In this document: piece after piece, positions 1 through 9,990 of the stretch
Layout: each line of letters starts with the position of its first letter
Position numbering within the stretch: position 1 is the stretch's first letter
DNA from: Flagellimonas meishanensis
Lineage (GTDB): Bacteria > Bacteroidota > Bacteroidia > Flavobacteriales > Flavobacteriaceae
Assembly: GCF_019880545.1 (NCBI RefSeq)
Contig: NZ_JAINVW010000003.1
Span: forward strand, 744,001 to 808,000
Length of the DNA: 64,000 nt
Direction: 5' to 3'
Notes under the pieces: model-generated
Told to the model about the DNA's origin: nothing
Database searches by the model: none
The model's input: the letters and a program-made list of their open reading frames with translations, nothing else
Position numbers and translations under genes: made by a program

Positions 1-234
1 ATGTATTGGATTAGACTGGGCAATATCTGGATTAGCCTAATGATTACAGTTTGGTGTTTAGGCTTTTTTTTTATGCGTTATTTGATGTCAGATGGTAAAA
101 TTGTCATAAGCGAATGGTCCAAAATCAATAGTATTCAAGAATTCCATAAAAATAATTCGTCAAAAAAAGCAGAGCCCGCGAAACATATAGCAGCTCCCTT
201 GCCATATAATATTGATGAGGATCGCCAGATGTGA
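1..234 (+). CDS. Unknown small protein, possibly 5'-truncated by the window edge
   Basis: The reading frame is open from the first base to a TGA and gives 77 residues. The first codon is ATG, but it coincides with the window edge, so the true start may lie upstream. A hydrophobic stretch at about residues 8-27 could be one membrane helix; the rest is polar and Lys/Ser-rich. I do not recognise a family. A hairpin followed by a T-run lies just downstream and fits the end of a transcription unit. Confidence 0.45.
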   Translation: MYWIRLGNIWISLMITVWCLGFFFMRYLMSDGKIVISEWSKINSIQEFHKNNSSKKAEPAKHIAAPLPYNIDEDRQM

Positions 235-255
235 TATAACATTTTAAAACTTTGC

Positions 256-290
256 AGCCCCATACTCATAATGAATTTGGGGCTTTTTTA
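256..290 (+). terminator. Rho-independent terminator after the first gene
   Basis: AGCCCCA (256-262) pairs with TGGGGCT (278-284) and is followed by a T-rich run. It separates the small gene from the histidine kinase gene. Confidence 0.6.
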
Positions 291-342
291 GTACCTTGTA
301 AAAGAAGATGGCAACCAACATTCATACTTTTAGCACACTCTT

Positions 343-2439
343 TTGAAAATTAGCTTCTCTATATTATCCATACTTTTGCTTATTGCATGTGGGAGCGATG
401 ACAAAAACCAGTCATCGGGAAATAATCAGCTATCAGAAAGGATTGAATATCTTATTTCAATCTCTAAAGATAGTATGGAGCTATCCATCAAAGAACGTCG
501 GTCTTTTCTGGAAGAAGCAGAGAATATGTCTCTGCAAATAACCAATATTACTCAACGATTGGATTATCTTTCCCGAATATCCCTGGCCTATAAAAAAATT
601 AAAGACTCTTCAAGTTTTAGAACAATGAATTTGAAGGTTCAGCAATTATCCCAAAAGGCCAAAATCTATAAGAACTTGGGGGAGTCCCATTGGGATTTGG
701 CTTCGTTTTTTCGCGACTATGGGGTGTTGGACAGTGCCTATTATCACTTTCGGGCCGCCTATCGAAGCTTTGATAGGATGCCGGTGGATTCTACTTCCCA
801 ATCCCTAAGAGGGCGTATGTTATACAGTATGGGCAACATACAGGATTCCTATAAGGACTATTTAGGGGCTGAATTAAGTATTGCGCAAGCTTTAATGATT
901 TTCCAAGAATTGGATGATAATCTCCGGGTTTATAACTGTTACAATGTTTTGGGCGTCATTGCCAATGGCATGGACAACAATAAGAAGTCCATAGAGTATT
1001 ACGAAAAGGCCATGGGCTATTTGGATGACTTAAACTCAGAGCTAAAAAACAGATTGTCTTGGCAAAACCAAAATAACCTGTCCGCTAGTCTTATGAGCAT
1101 GGAAGACTATCCAGCAGCTAAGAATGTATATTATCAATTGATTAAAGATAAAAAGCTTCAAAGTGAGGCCCCAAAACTGTATTCTCAAGCACTTGCTAGT
1201 TATGCATATTGTATACTTAAAGGAGAAAACAACCTAGATGGCGTTTCTGGATACTTGGATATGGCTTCTAAAATCAATGACAGTATAGGAAACTTGTACA
1301 ATCAAGCTCGTATCAATCAATATTATGGTGAATTGATGATGGCTCAAGGCGACACGGCCCAGGCCATTCAATATGCCCGGCAATCTCGAAACATTGCCCA
1401 AGAAACCAGTAACAACGATCGCCTTTTGGAGATATTACGCTTACTTACCCAATGGGACAGTGACAATGCCGTGGCCTATTCCAATGCCTACTATACCCTC
1501 AACGAGAACATAAAAGAGGAGGAACGCGCCAAAAGGGACAAATTTGCACGGATTCGGCTCGAAACCGATGAGGTGATCGAGGAAAACAAATTTCTCACCC
1601 GACAAAGGCAACTATGGATCGCTGCGGCCATGGCGCTCATTTTAATGGGTATCGCCACCATGATCATCGTTACCCAGAGGATACACAACAATAGGCTAAA
1701 GTTCAAGCAAAAACAGCAGGAGAGCAATCAGGAGATCTATAATCTGATGTTGTCCCAGCAGGGCAAGCTCAAGGAAGGCAAACAATTGGAGCAGAAACGC
1801 ATTTCGGAGGAACTGCATGATGGCATTTTGGGCCAAATGTTGGGCATTCGGCTCATTCTCAGCGGACTTAATGAAAAGGGCGACCCATCGGCCGTTGAAA
1901 AACGGGCGGATTTTATCGAAAAGCTGCGTGAAGTGGAAGAGGAAATCAGGACCATCTCACACGAATTGAGCAATGCTTCGTATCAAAAATTTTATAACTT
2001 TATTGTATCGCTGGAAGACCTGATTGACGATATCCGTAAATCATCCAAGATATCAATTGGTTTTGAGTATAGTTCCAAAGTGGATTGGGACAGCCTTCAG
2101 GGCGATATCAAAATCAATATCTATAGGATTGTACAGGAGTCGTTGCAGAACTGTGTCAAACACGCAAAATGCAATAAAGTACAGGTTGACATGATGGTTG
2201 ACGATGACATGTTGGAATTGCGGATTACCGATAATGGTATCGGATTTGACACAAACAAAGGCAAAAAAGGCATAGGTTTGCGCAATGTGACCTCTAGGGT
2301 TCAAAAGTTGAAGGGTACGTTGAAGGTTGACAGCAACAATGGAAATGGAACGCAGGTTTTGGTGCAGATTCCTGTGGAATCGGTAGTATTTAATGACGAA
2401 AAGCAGATTGAAAAAACAAAACAAGTACTGAATGTCTAA
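343..2439 (+). CDS. TPR-containing NarL-type sensor histidine kinase with lipoprotein-like N-terminus
   Basis: The product is a 698-residue sensor kinase that should autophosphorylate on His and pass phosphate to the adjacent LuxR-type regulator. The start is TTG, the only start that keeps the N-terminal hydrophobic segment. Residues 1-16 form a signal ending in a lipobox-like LLIAC (Cys16). About residues 60-370 are TPR-like helices and should be periplasmic. A membrane helix spans about 424-443, followed by a coiled coil and the HisKA_3 motif EELHDG with the phosphorylated His at 492. The ATPase domain shows NCVKHAKC (N box) and DNGIGFD and GIGLRN (G boxes). The stop overlaps the start of the regulator gene by 8 bp, so the two genes are surely co-expressed. 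The signal sensed is unknown. Lipidation of Cys16 is inferred; the segment could instead be an ordinary signal anchor. Confidence 0.88.
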   Translation: MKISFSILSILLLIACGSDDKNQSSGNNQLSERIEYLISISKDSMELSIKERRSFLEEAENMSLQITNITQRLDYLSRISLAYKKIKDSSSFRTMNLKVQQLSQKAKIYKNLGESHWDLASFFRDYGVLDSAYYHFRAAYRSFDRMPVDSTSQSLRGRMLYSMGNIQDSYKDYLGAELSIAQALMIFQELDDNLRVYNCYNVLGVIANGMDNNKKSIEYYEKAMGYLDDLNSELKNRLSWQNQNNLSASLMSMEDYPAAKNVYYQLIKDKKLQSEAPKLYSQALASYAYCILKGENNLDGVSGYLDMASKINDSIGNLYNQARINQYYGELMMAQGDTAQAIQYARQSRNIAQETSNNDRLLEILRLLTQWDSDNAVAYSNAYYTLNENIKEEERAKRDKFARIRLETDEVIEENKFLTRQRQLWIAAAMALILMGIATMIIVTQRIHNNRLKFKQKQQESNQEIYNLMLSQQGKLKEGKQLEQKRISEELHDGILGQMLGIRLILSGLNEKGDPSAVEKRADFIEKLREVEEEIRTISHELSNASYQKFYNFIVSLEDLIDDIRKSSKISIGFEYSSKVDWDSLQGDIKINIYRIVQESLQNCVKHAKCNKVQVDMMVDDDMLELRITDNGIGFDTNKGKKGIGLRNVTSRVQKLKGTLKVDSNNGNGTQVLVQIPVESVVFNDEKQIEKTKQVLNV

Positions 2440-3130
2440 CCCGGAACATACCAAGGAAAGCCTCAAAACCCTCCGGATTTTGGCTGTGGACGACCATGAA
2501 ATCACCATTCTGGGATATAAGTTTATCTTGGAGGAATTGGAATTTGATGGATACAACATTATTGTGGATACCGCCACCACCTATGAAAGTGCTAAAAAAA
2601 TTATCGAGGATTCCGTCAATTCCTTCAAGTACGACATCCTGTTCCTGGACGTGCAGCTTTACGCCCCCAACGAGGACCAACCACACACGGGTGAAGACCT
2701 GGGCATTTTGGCCCGAAAACTGGTCCCCGGGACCAAAATTGTATACATGTCCTCGTTCAGTGACAATTTCAGGATCAATAGTATCCTAAAAACGGTAGAC
2801 CCCGATGGTTATCTTGTGAAAACCGATATTGATCCAAAAACTCTCGAGGATGCCGTGAAGACCATCATCAACGACCCTCCCTATTATTCTTCCAAAGCGC
2901 TCGGCGCCATAAGAAAAAAGATGGCCAACGATATTGATCTGGATGAAAAGGACAGAAAAATACTCTACCATCTTTCCCAGGGGACCAAGACCAAGGACCT
3001 TGAAAAACACATACGCTTGTCCCCGTCCTCCATCGAAAACAGAAAACGACATCTTAAAACACTTTTTGGAACGGAAAACGAGAATGATCTTGCCTTGATC
3101 CTGGCAGCGAAGAGCAAGGGATTTATCTAA
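2432..3130 (+). CDS. LuxR/NarL-family response regulator
   Basis: This 232-residue protein has an N-terminal receiver domain and a C-terminal helix-turn-helix domain. The acidic pair Asp20/Asp21 lies near the start and the likely phosphorylated residue is Asp73 (ILFLDVQL). The C-terminal part (LSQGTKTKDLEKHI, then SSIENRKRHLKTLFG) matches the LuxR DNA-binding layout. The ATG lies inside the end of the kinase gene, so the two form a translationally coupled pair. Target genes are not evident. Confidence 0.88.
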   Translation: MSNPEHTKESLKTLRILAVDDHEITILGYKFILEELEFDGYNIIVDTATTYESAKKIIEDSVNSFKYDILFLDVQLYAPNEDQPHTGEDLGILARKLVPGTKIVYMSSFSDNFRINSILKTVDPDGYLVKTDIDPKTLEDAVKTIINDPPYYSSKALGAIRKKMANDIDLDEKDRKILYHLSQGTKTKDLEKHIRLSPSSIENRKRHLKTLFGTENENDLALILAAKSKGFI

Positions 3131-3302
3131 GCAGCAAGTGGGCAAAAACCGTTGCTTTTCGTACTTCATGTACTTTTTTCACCCCTTTTGAGCATAAAAA
3201 CCTACAAATTGAAGTAAATCCGTAGAATTTTTAAGGATTTGCTGCAATCCCAAAAAAAAGATTCACTTTAATTTTAGTGTAGCTAACATTGAAGTTGATA
3301 CT

Positions 3303-3959
3303 ATGTCGGTCCCAAACAAAACCAATCCTTATTTTTTTAACGGTGTAAGACCCTATAATGTCATTGCAGAGGGTTTGGATGAGTTCGTGCATGCCGTTGA
3401 GCGGGATTTTTTTTCGGAAACAAAGCTTCTTTTCAAATATTCCGGTAAAAACAAAAAAACGGAATTGATTCTGGACATATGCTGTAATTTTGGCCTTACC
3501 GTTGGCCTGCACCATTTCAATAGCGGAAATTGGGGAGGATTTACATCGGTGGACGATGACCAAGCGCTGGTCTCATCATTTTCAAAGGCCTTTACGGTGT
3601 TGAACCAGTTGAACGAAAACAGCTTGGAACTTGTAGAGGTTTCGCTGAACTTCACCGACACCTCCATTATAATCACCAAACTTTACAATCAGAGCATTCC
3701 GGAACTACTTGGCCAGATCATTTCAAAAATCAGTGAGCACTTTGTTTATTTTACCAAAGGATTGACGGAAATGCCGTATGAGATTTTTGTGCCCGTATTT
3801 GAGGATACACTGCCGCACGTTCCCGAAATGGAAAAGGAACAGCATAGCTATTTCAATTTTTGGGGCCTCTATTTTGAAGAGGGCACGCAGCATCAGGTAA
3901 TGGTATACAGCCTCAAAAACCGGCGTTTTTGCAAAGAAGACCTATTCCTTTTGGAATAA
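3303..3959 (+). CDS. Uncharacterised 218-residue protein
   Basis: The frame is intact from ATG with codon use like its neighbours. The protein is probably cytoplasmic: there is no signal peptide or membrane segment. It is moderately acidic and rich in Phe and Tyr. I do not recognise a family or catalytic motif. It follows the two-component pair after a 170-bp gap and converges on glyA with a 25-bp gap, so it is probably its own transcription unit. Confidence 0.65.
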   Translation: MSVPNKTNPYFFNGVRPYNVIAEGLDEFVHAVERDFFSETKLLFKYSGKNKKTELILDICCNFGLTVGLHHFNSGNWGGFTSVDDDQALVSSFSKAFTVLNQLNENSLELVEVSLNFTDTSIIITKLYNQSIPELLGQIISKISEHFVYFTKGLTEMPYEIFVPVFEDTLPHVPEMEKEQHSYFNFWGLYFEEGTQHQVMVYSLKNRRFCKEDLFLLE

Positions 3960-3984
3960 GGCAAATCCAAATACCCTACGCATA

Positions 3985-5259
3985 TTACCCATCGAACAAA
4001 GGTCGTGACTTCATCAAGTCATTGACCTTTTGTCGTATCTCGGCTATCCCTTTTTCATTTTCAGGCTCCATGATCACCTGGTCTATAAGGTCCACAATGG
4101 TTTCCATGTGTTCCTCCTTAAGCCCCCGTGTGGTTATGGCCGGTGTCCCAAATCTGATTCCCGATGTGATGAAAGGGGATTGGTCATCAAAAGGCACCAT
4201 GTTCTTATTGGCTGTGATGGCCGCTTTTTCCAGAGCTTTTTCGGCATCTTTACCGGTGATGCCCTTGTTTCTAAGATCTATCAGCATCATGTGGTTATCG
4301 GTTCCTCCGGAAATCACCTTATAATTTCTTTTCATGAAAGCCTGGGCCATGGCCGCGGCATTTTTCTTCACCTGTAGCATATAGTGCAGAAATTCATCTG
4401 AAAGTGCTTCACCGAAGGCAATGGCCTTCGCTGCAATGATATGCTCCAAAGGTCCCCCTTGATTACCCGGAAACACGGCCAAATCCAACAGTCCGGACAT
4501 TTTTCGCAAGCTTCCGTTCTTTAAGGTGATGCCAAAGGGATTGTCAAAATTTTCGCCCATCAAGATGAGTCCTCCCCTAGGCCCTCTCAAGGTTTTGTGT
4601 GTGGTGGTGGTAACAATATGGCAATGGGGAATGGGATCATTGAGTATGCCTTTTGCGATCAATCCCGCAGGGTGTGATATATCGGCCAATAAAATGGCAT
4701 TTACGCTATCCGCTATTTCCCTGAAACGCTTAAAATCCATATCACGGGAATACGCTGAAGCTCCTGCAATGATCAATTTAGGTTTTTCCCGATCTGCGAC
4801 CTCTTGGATCTTATCATAGTTCAAAGTGCCAGTCTCCTCATCCACGCCATAAAAAACAGGTCGATATAGCTTTCCCGAAAAATTTACGGGAGAGCCATGC
4901 GTCAAGTGCCCCCCATGAGAAAGGTCGAAGCCAAGAATCGTGTCCCCAGGTTTCAAACAGGCATGGTACACCGCTGCATTGGCCTGAGAGCCGGAATGGG
5001 GCTGTACATTGGCGTATACCGCTCCAAATAGGGCCTTGGCCCTGTCAATGGCAAGTTGTTCCACCTCGTCCACCACCTCGCATCCGCCATAGTAGCGCTT
5101 GCCGGGATAGCCCTCGGCATACTTGTTGGTGAGCACGGAACCCGCCGCTTCCATGACTTGGGAGCTGGTGAAGTTTTCCGAAGCAATAAGCTCGATTCCT
5201 TCAATTTGTCTGTCCCTTTCCTTTGCTATAAGCTCAAAAACCTGGTGATCTCTTTGCAT
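3985..5259 (-). CDS. glyA: Serine hydroxymethyltransferase
   Basis: This PLP enzyme interconverts serine and glycine with tetrahydrofolate and supplies one-carbon units. It has 424 residues, the usual length. The PLP lysine is Lys222 in the diagnostic [14 protein letters not shown] motif. The N-terminal SENFTS, the YPGKRYYGG region and PHSGSQAN are all present. The start ATG gives the standard N-terminus. It is divergent from the downstream lipoprotein gene with about 240 bp between them, which should hold both promoters. Confidence 0.97.
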   Translation of the reverse strand: MQRDHQVFELIAKERDRQIEGIELIASENFTSSQVMEAAGSVLTNKYAEGYPGKRYYGGCEVVDEVEQLAIDRAKALFGAVYANVQPHSGSQANAAVYHACLKPGDTILGFDLSHGGHLTHGSPVNFSGKLYRPVFYGVDEETGTLNYDKIQEVADREKPKLIIAGASAYSRDMDFKRFREIADSVNAILLADISHPAGLIAKGILNDPIPHCHIVTTTTHKTLRGPRGGLILMGENFDNPFGITLKNGSLRKMSGLLDLAVFPGNQGGPLEHIIAAKAIAFGEALSDEFLHYMLQVKKNAAAMAQAFMKRNYKVISGGTDNHMMLIDLRNKGITGKDAEKALEKAAITANKNMVPFDDQSPFITSGIRFGTPAITTRGLKEEHMETIVDLIDQVIMEPENEKGIAEIRQKVNDLMKSRPLFDG

Positions 5260-5501
5260 CTATCCTAAAATTATGAAAGGCTAAAATTACAAATACGATG
5301 TTGATTTGGAACCAAAAAATACCAAAGCCGAGGAGTTTTTATCAAACAACAATTAACAATGTTCACAATATCTGTTAAACCCCTCATTTTTAGGTTTTTC
5401 ATCGATGATATACTACCGTTCAACCTTTTTCGTTAGTACAATGATGGTTTTTGGCACAGCTATTGAAAAAACCAACGAATAACCAATAAAATCAGAAAGC
5501 C

Positions 5502-6686
5502 ATGAAAAAAATACTACTCTTTGCAACATTGGTTGTCCTTGCCGCCTGCAGCGGTGTAAAGAAAACACAGGAGGCCCTGAACAGTGGCAACTACTATACT
5601 GCCATGAACAAGGCCATAAAGAACTTGGCCGACAATAAGACCAAAAAGGGACATCAGGACTACGTGCTGATGCTGGAAGAGGCCTTCGCCAAAAACACGG
5701 AACGTGAACTCCAGGAAATAGCCTTCTTAAAGCAGGATGGAAACCCAGCCAATCTCGAGGCCATTTATAATAAATACCTTCAACTTCGGGACATTCAAAA
5801 GAGGATAAGACCACTTTTGCCCCTTCCCATTTATGACGAGGGGCGGGAAGCCCGTTTCTATTTTAGGAATTATGATGCCGATATATTGGATACCAAGGAT
5901 GAGCTTTCCGAATATCTTTACGGAAATGCATCAAATCTGTTGACCACGGCCAGGGAAAAAGCCGATTACCGAGCTGCCTATAACGACTTGAAATACCTGC
6001 AGGACATAAACCCAGGATACAAGGATGTAGTCGGTAAGATGAATGAGGCCTACCAGCGAGGGCTCGAATATGTGAAAGTGGAGATTGGCAATGCCACACA
6101 ACAGATCATTCCCGAGCGACTGGAAAATGAGCTTTTGGACTTCAATTCGTATGGAATCGATAATTTCTGGATGCAATACCACACCAATCCCCTATCCGAA
6201 ATCAAGTACGATTACGCCATGAACGTCGATTTTATGGAAATCAACATATCGCCAGAGCAGGTAAACGAAACCCAGATCATTAAAGAAAAGCAGATCAAGG
6301 ATGGTTATGAGTACCTTTTGGACGAGCAAGGAAATGCGGTGAAGGATAGTTTGGGCAACCGGATCCAAGTGGACCGATTTAGAACCGTGCAATGCAACTT
6401 TTACAGGTTCACCCAGTTTAAAAGTGCACAGATTGGGGCCAAGGTCAGATTTACTGATTTGAGAAACGGCCAGGAAATAAACTCCTATCCCCTATCCAGT
6501 GAGTTTGTTTTTGAACATATCTACGCCAACTATCAAGGTGACAGAAGGGCTTTGGATACCGATTTGATTGCTCTGCTGGATTTGAGGGCGGTCCCTTTTC
6601 CAAGTAACGAGCAAATGGTCTACGATGCGGGTGAAGATCTAAAGGCCCGGCTCAAAGGCATTATCAGTAGGCATCAATTCAATTAA
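5502..6686 (+). CDS. Uncharacterised lipoprotein with helical repeats
   Basis: This 394-residue protein begins with a clear lipoprotein signal (VVLAACSG, Cys16). About residues 20-200 are helical and TPR-like (for example YLQLRDIQKRI, YNDLKYLQDINPGY). The C-terminal half is more beta-rich. I cannot name a family. It is probably periplasmic or outer-membrane attached. It is monocistronic, with its own upstream region and a strong downstream terminator shared with ytxJ. Confidence 0.72.
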   Translation: MKKILLFATLVVLAACSGVKKTQEALNSGNYYTAMNKAIKNLADNKTKKGHQDYVLMLEEAFAKNTERELQEIAFLKQDGNPANLEAIYNKYLQLRDIQKRIRPLLPLPIYDEGREARFYFRNYDADILDTKDELSEYLYGNASNLLTTAREKADYRAAYNDLKYLQDINPGYKDVVGKMNEAYQRGLEYVKVEIGNATQQIIPERLENELLDFNSYGIDNFWMQYHTNPLSEIKYDYAMNVDFMEINISPEQVNETQIIKEKQIKDGYEYLLDEQGNAVKDSLGNRIQVDRFRTVQCNFYRFTQFKSAQIGAKVRFTDLRNGQEINSYPLSSEFVFEHIYANYQGDRRALDTDLIALLDLRAVPFPSNEQMVYDAGEDLKARLKGIISRHQFN

Positions 6687-6690
6687 GAAT

Positions 6691-6720
6691 AAAAGCTCCA
6701 GGTACTTGGAGCTTTTTTTA
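6691..6720. terminator. Bidirectional terminator between the lipoprotein gene and ytxJ
   Basis: AAAAGCTCCA (6691-6700) pairs with TGGAGCTTTT (6707-6716), flanked by an A-run and a T-run. The hairpin sits between convergent genes, so it can serve both. Confidence 0.8.
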
Positions 6721-7107
6721 TGTGTAGTCTTGCAGATCAACATCCGTAATGGCACCATGGGACGCATGCAAAACCACCTGTCCGTTTTTAACGAGCAACA
6801 ACTGAGGTGATTGGTGTACCACACCGAACTTGGAAGCCACGGCATCCGAAACGCTTCTATGGGCATGCAGATCCAAAAAATGAAAATCCATATTCTCCTC
6901 CAAAGCATGGGTACTGGAAAACATCCGCAACACCATCCCACTTATCCCACAAGTGGTCGAATGTTTAAATATCGCCTGCGTCCTTTTTTTTGATTCCTCC
7001 ATTAACCCATCCAATTGTAATGCATCATTCAGCGGAATCCACGATATACCCTTGCTTGGTTCCGGTTGTTCCTTTTTACTTCCAAATACATTGTCAAAAA
7101 ATCCCAT
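6718..7107 (-). CDS. ytxJ: YtxJ-type monothiol thioredoxin-fold protein
   Basis: This 129-residue protein resembles the YtxJ family, proposed to be a bacilliredoxin-like partner of bacillithiol. The motif TTCGIS carries a single Cys where thioredoxins have CxxC, which fits a monothiol mechanism. FKHSTTCGIS is followed by a thioredoxin-like fold with the conserved HQSPQLLLVKNGQVV strand. No bacillithiol biosynthesis genes are visible here, so the redox partner is inferred. It lies between a shared terminator and clpB, which is divergent. Confidence 0.78.
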   Translation of the reverse strand: MGFFDNVFGSKKEQPEPSKGISWIPLNDALQLDGLMEESKKRTQAIFKHSTTCGISGMVLRMFSSTHALEENMDFHFLDLHAHRSVSDAVASKFGVVHQSPQLLLVKNGQVVLHASHGAITDVDLQDYT

Positions 7108-7252
7108 GGTATAAATTTAAAGGGTATGTCGGTAAACACCAACAAACTTACAAACTGACGAAATGTCCTTTGTTTTCAGGGTTTTAGCGACATTTTGACG
7201 GTAATTTGGTTCTGGTAAGGTTGTTGAACATCAGTGGTAAAAAGCATTGAAT

Positions 7253-9853
7253 ATGAATTTTAACAATTTTACCATAAAATCACAGGAGGCCATCCAAAGG
7301 GCGCAACAATTGGCCCAGGAATATAGCCACCAACAAATAGAGAACGAACACCTCTTCAAGGCCATTGCCGAGGTGGATGAAAATGTATTGCCGTTCATTC
7401 TAAAAAAACTGAATGTCAACAGCTCCATGGTGAACCAGATTTTGGATAAGGAACTGGAGCGCTTTTCCAAGGTTTCTGGCGGAGAGATCATGCTGTCAAG
7501 AGAAGCGGGCAAAACCCTGAACGAGGCCAACATCATTGCCAAAAACCAAGGCGATGAATTCGTTTCCGTGGAGCACTTGCTGCTGGCCATCTTAAAATCC
7601 AACAGTAAGGTTGCCCAAATACTGAAAGATCAGGGCGTCACCGAAAAGGACCTGAGTACGGCCATTGCCGAGTTGCGGAAAGGCGGAAAAGTGACCTCGC
7701 AGAGTGCCGAAGAAACCTATAATTCGCTGGATAAATATGCCAAAAACCTAAACCAATTGGCAGATAGTGGCAAACTGGATCCCGTAATCGGTCGTGATGA
7801 AGAAATAAGAAGGGTTTTGCAGATTCTATCCCGTAGGACGAAGAACAACCCCATGCTCGTTGGTGAACCCGGTGTGGGTAAAACAGCCATTGCAGAAGGT
7901 CTTGCACACCGAATCGTTCAGGGTGATGTCCCCGAAAACCTTAAGGATAAAACCATTTATTCCTTGGATATGGGTGCATTGATCGCCGGTGCCAAATACA
8001 AAGGAGAGTTTGAGGAGCGCCTTAAGGCCGTGATCAAGGAAGTAACCTCTTCCGATGGCAGTATTGTGCTCTTCATTGATGAGATCCACACCTTGATCGG
8101 TGCAGGAGGTGGTCAGGGCGCCATGGACGCTGCCAACATCCTAAAACCGGCATTGGCTCGAGGTGAACTCAGGGCCATTGGGGCAACAACTTTGGACGAA
8201 TACCAAAAATACTTTGAGAAAGACAAGGCATTGGAAAGAAGGTTCCAAAAGGTAATGGTGGATGAGCCCGATACCGAAAGTGCCATTTCCATCCTTAGGG
8301 GCATCAAGGAAAAATATGAGGCCCACCACAAGGTTCGGATCAAAGATCAGGCGGTAATCGCTGCAGTGGAACTGTCACAGCGTTACATCACCAATCGCTT
8401 TTTACCCGATAAGGCCATAGACCTTATGGATGAGGCCGCTTCCAAGATTCGGATGGAAATCAACTCCAAACCTGAGGAATTGGATGTGTTGGACCGAAAG
8501 ATCACGCAATTGGAAATTGAGATTGAAGCCATCAAAAGGGAAAATGATAAAGAGAAACTGCAATCCCTGAATCTTGAACTGGCAAATCTGAAAGAAGAGC
8601 GCAATGAAATCTTCGCCCAATGGGAAAGTGAAAAAACCGTGGTGGATGAAATTCAAAAAACCAAACAGAATATTGAGAATTTCAAACTCGAGGCAGAACG
8701 GGCCGAACGAAATGGCGACTATGGCAAAGTGGCCGAGCTTCGATACGGAAAAATAAAAGAGGCCCAAGAAAAATTGGAAAAGCTCCAAGATGATCTGGCA
8801 CAACAGCAAAGTGCCGGCACACTCATCAAGGAAGAGGTGACCAACGAGGATATTGCCGAAGTGGTGGCCAAATGGACTGGCATACCCGTGACCAAGATGA
8901 TGCAGAGCGAGCGCGAGAAATTACTGAAACTGGAAAACGTACTGCATCAACGGGTGGTTGGACAGGAAGAAGCCATCGTGGCCGTTTCAGATGCCATCAG
9001 AAGGAGCCGGGCAGGACTGCAAGATGCCAAAAAGCCCATTGGGTCGTTCCTCTTTTTGGGAAACACCGGTGTCGGTAAAACGGAATTGGCCAAAACCTTG
9101 GCCGCCTATCTGTTTGATGACGAAAATGCGATGACCCGGATTGACATGAGCGAATATCAAGAACGGCACTCCGTGAGCCGTTTGGTAGGCGCACCTCCAG
9201 GGTATGTGGGGTATGATGAAGGTGGGCAATTGACAGAAGCCGTTCGGAGACGGCCCTACTCCGTGGTACTATTGGATGAAATTGAAAAAGCACATCCAGA
9301 TACGTTCAACATATTGCTGCAAGTGCTCGATGAAGGAAGATTGACCGACAACAAAGGTCGCGTAGCGGATTTCAAGAACTCCATCATCATTATGACCAGT
9401 AACATGGGAAGCCAAATCATCCAAGAGAAATTTGAAAATGTTGTTGATGTGGAAAGTGCAGCCGAGGCCGCTCGAATAGAGGTTATGGGATTGCTGCGCA
9501 AGACCATTCGCCCAGAGTTCCTGAACCGAATTGATGACATCATTATGTTCACCCCATTGAGCAAGGAAAACATCAAGGCCATTGTGAAACTGCAATTGGA
9601 ACACCTAAAAAAGTTAGTGGCCAGGCAGCATATCACATTGGATGCAACCGAGGAAGCCATTGGGTATTTGGCCGAGAAAGGGTACGATCCTCAATTTGGG
9701 GCAAGACCCGTAAAAAGGCTTATCCAGAAAGAAGTGCTCAATAAGCTATCCAAAGAATTACTTGCAGGCACGATTAAATCAGATAGCATCGTACTCCTGG
9801 ATTCCTTTGATGATGAATTGGTATTCCGAAATCAAAATGAGCTTGTAAATTAA
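7253..9853 (+). CDS. clpB: ATP-dependent disaggregase ClpB
   Basis: ClpB is a hexameric AAA+ machine that pulls aggregated proteins apart together with DnaK. At 866 residues it has the full layout: N-terminal repeat domain (residues 1-150), first AAA+ with Walker [10 protein letters not shown] and the [11 protein letters not shown] segment, a long coiled-coil M domain (about 405-525), and second AAA+ with GNTGVGKTE and a C-terminal domain. I chose ATG 7253 over a TTG two codons upstream because it gives the standard N-terminus [14 protein letters not shown]. It is divergent from ytxJ and followed by a strong terminator. Heat-shock control is expected from the family but I see no recognisable operator. 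Confidence 0.97.
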   Translation: MNFNNFTIKSQEAIQRAQQLAQEYSHQQIENEHLFKAIAEVDENVLPFILKKLNVNSSMVNQILDKELERFSKVSGGEIMLSREAGKTLNEANIIAKNQGDEFVSVEHLLLAILKSNSKVAQILKDQGVTEKDLSTAIAELRKGGKVTSQSAEETYNSLDKYAKNLNQLADSGKLDPVIGRDEEIRRVLQILSRRTKNNPMLVGEPGVGKTAIAEGLAHRIVQGDVPENLKDKTIYSLDMGALIAGAKYKGEFEERLKAVIKEVTSSDGSIVLFIDEIHTLIGAGGGQGAMDAANILKPALARGELRAIGATTLDEYQKYFEKDKALERRFQKVMVDEPDTESAISILRGIKEKYEAHHKVRIKDQAVIAAVELSQRYITNRFLPDKAIDLMDEAASKIRMEINSKPEELDVLDRKITQLEIEIEAIKRENDKEKLQSLNLELANLKEERNEIFAQWESEKTVVDEIQKTKQNIENFKLEAERAERNGDYGKVAELRYGKIKEAQEKLEKLQDDLAQQQSAGTLIKEEVTNEDIAEVVAKWTGIPVTKMMQSEREKLLKLENVLHQRVVGQEEAIVAVSDAIRRSRAGLQDAKKPIGSFLFLGNTGVGKTELAKTLAAYLFDDENAMTRIDMSEYQERHSVSRLVGAPPGYVGYDEGGQLTEAVRRRPYSVVLLDEIEKAHPDTFNILLQVLDEGRLTDNKGRVADFKNSIIIMTSNMGSQIIQEKFENVVDVESAAEAARIEVMGLLRKTIRPEFLNRIDDIIMFTPLSKENIKAIVKLQLEHLKKLVARQHITLDATEEAIGYLAEKGYDPQFGARPVKRLIQKEVLNKLSKELLAGTIKSDSIVLLDSFDDELVFRNQNELVN

Positions 9854-9870
9854 TTGATTCTTATAATCAA

Positions 9871-9910
9871 AAAGAACCCTTTCCCGACGTAGGGAAAGGG
9901 TTCTTTGTTT
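9871..9910 (+). terminator. Strong terminator after clpB
   Basis: A 15-bp stem (AAAGAACCCTTTCCC with its complement) spans 9871-9905, followed by a short T-rich stretch. Confidence 0.85.
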
Positions 9911-9990
9911 ATGTCGCCCTTCATACCAATGGATGGGTTTCTGTGCTTTAAGTGTAAATATGTATTTTAGTCACATACAAACCAACCGTT

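Noticed and set aside
2053..2580. Minus-strand frame opposite the kinase/regulator junction
   Set aside because: It lies across two conserved genes and has no recognisable content.
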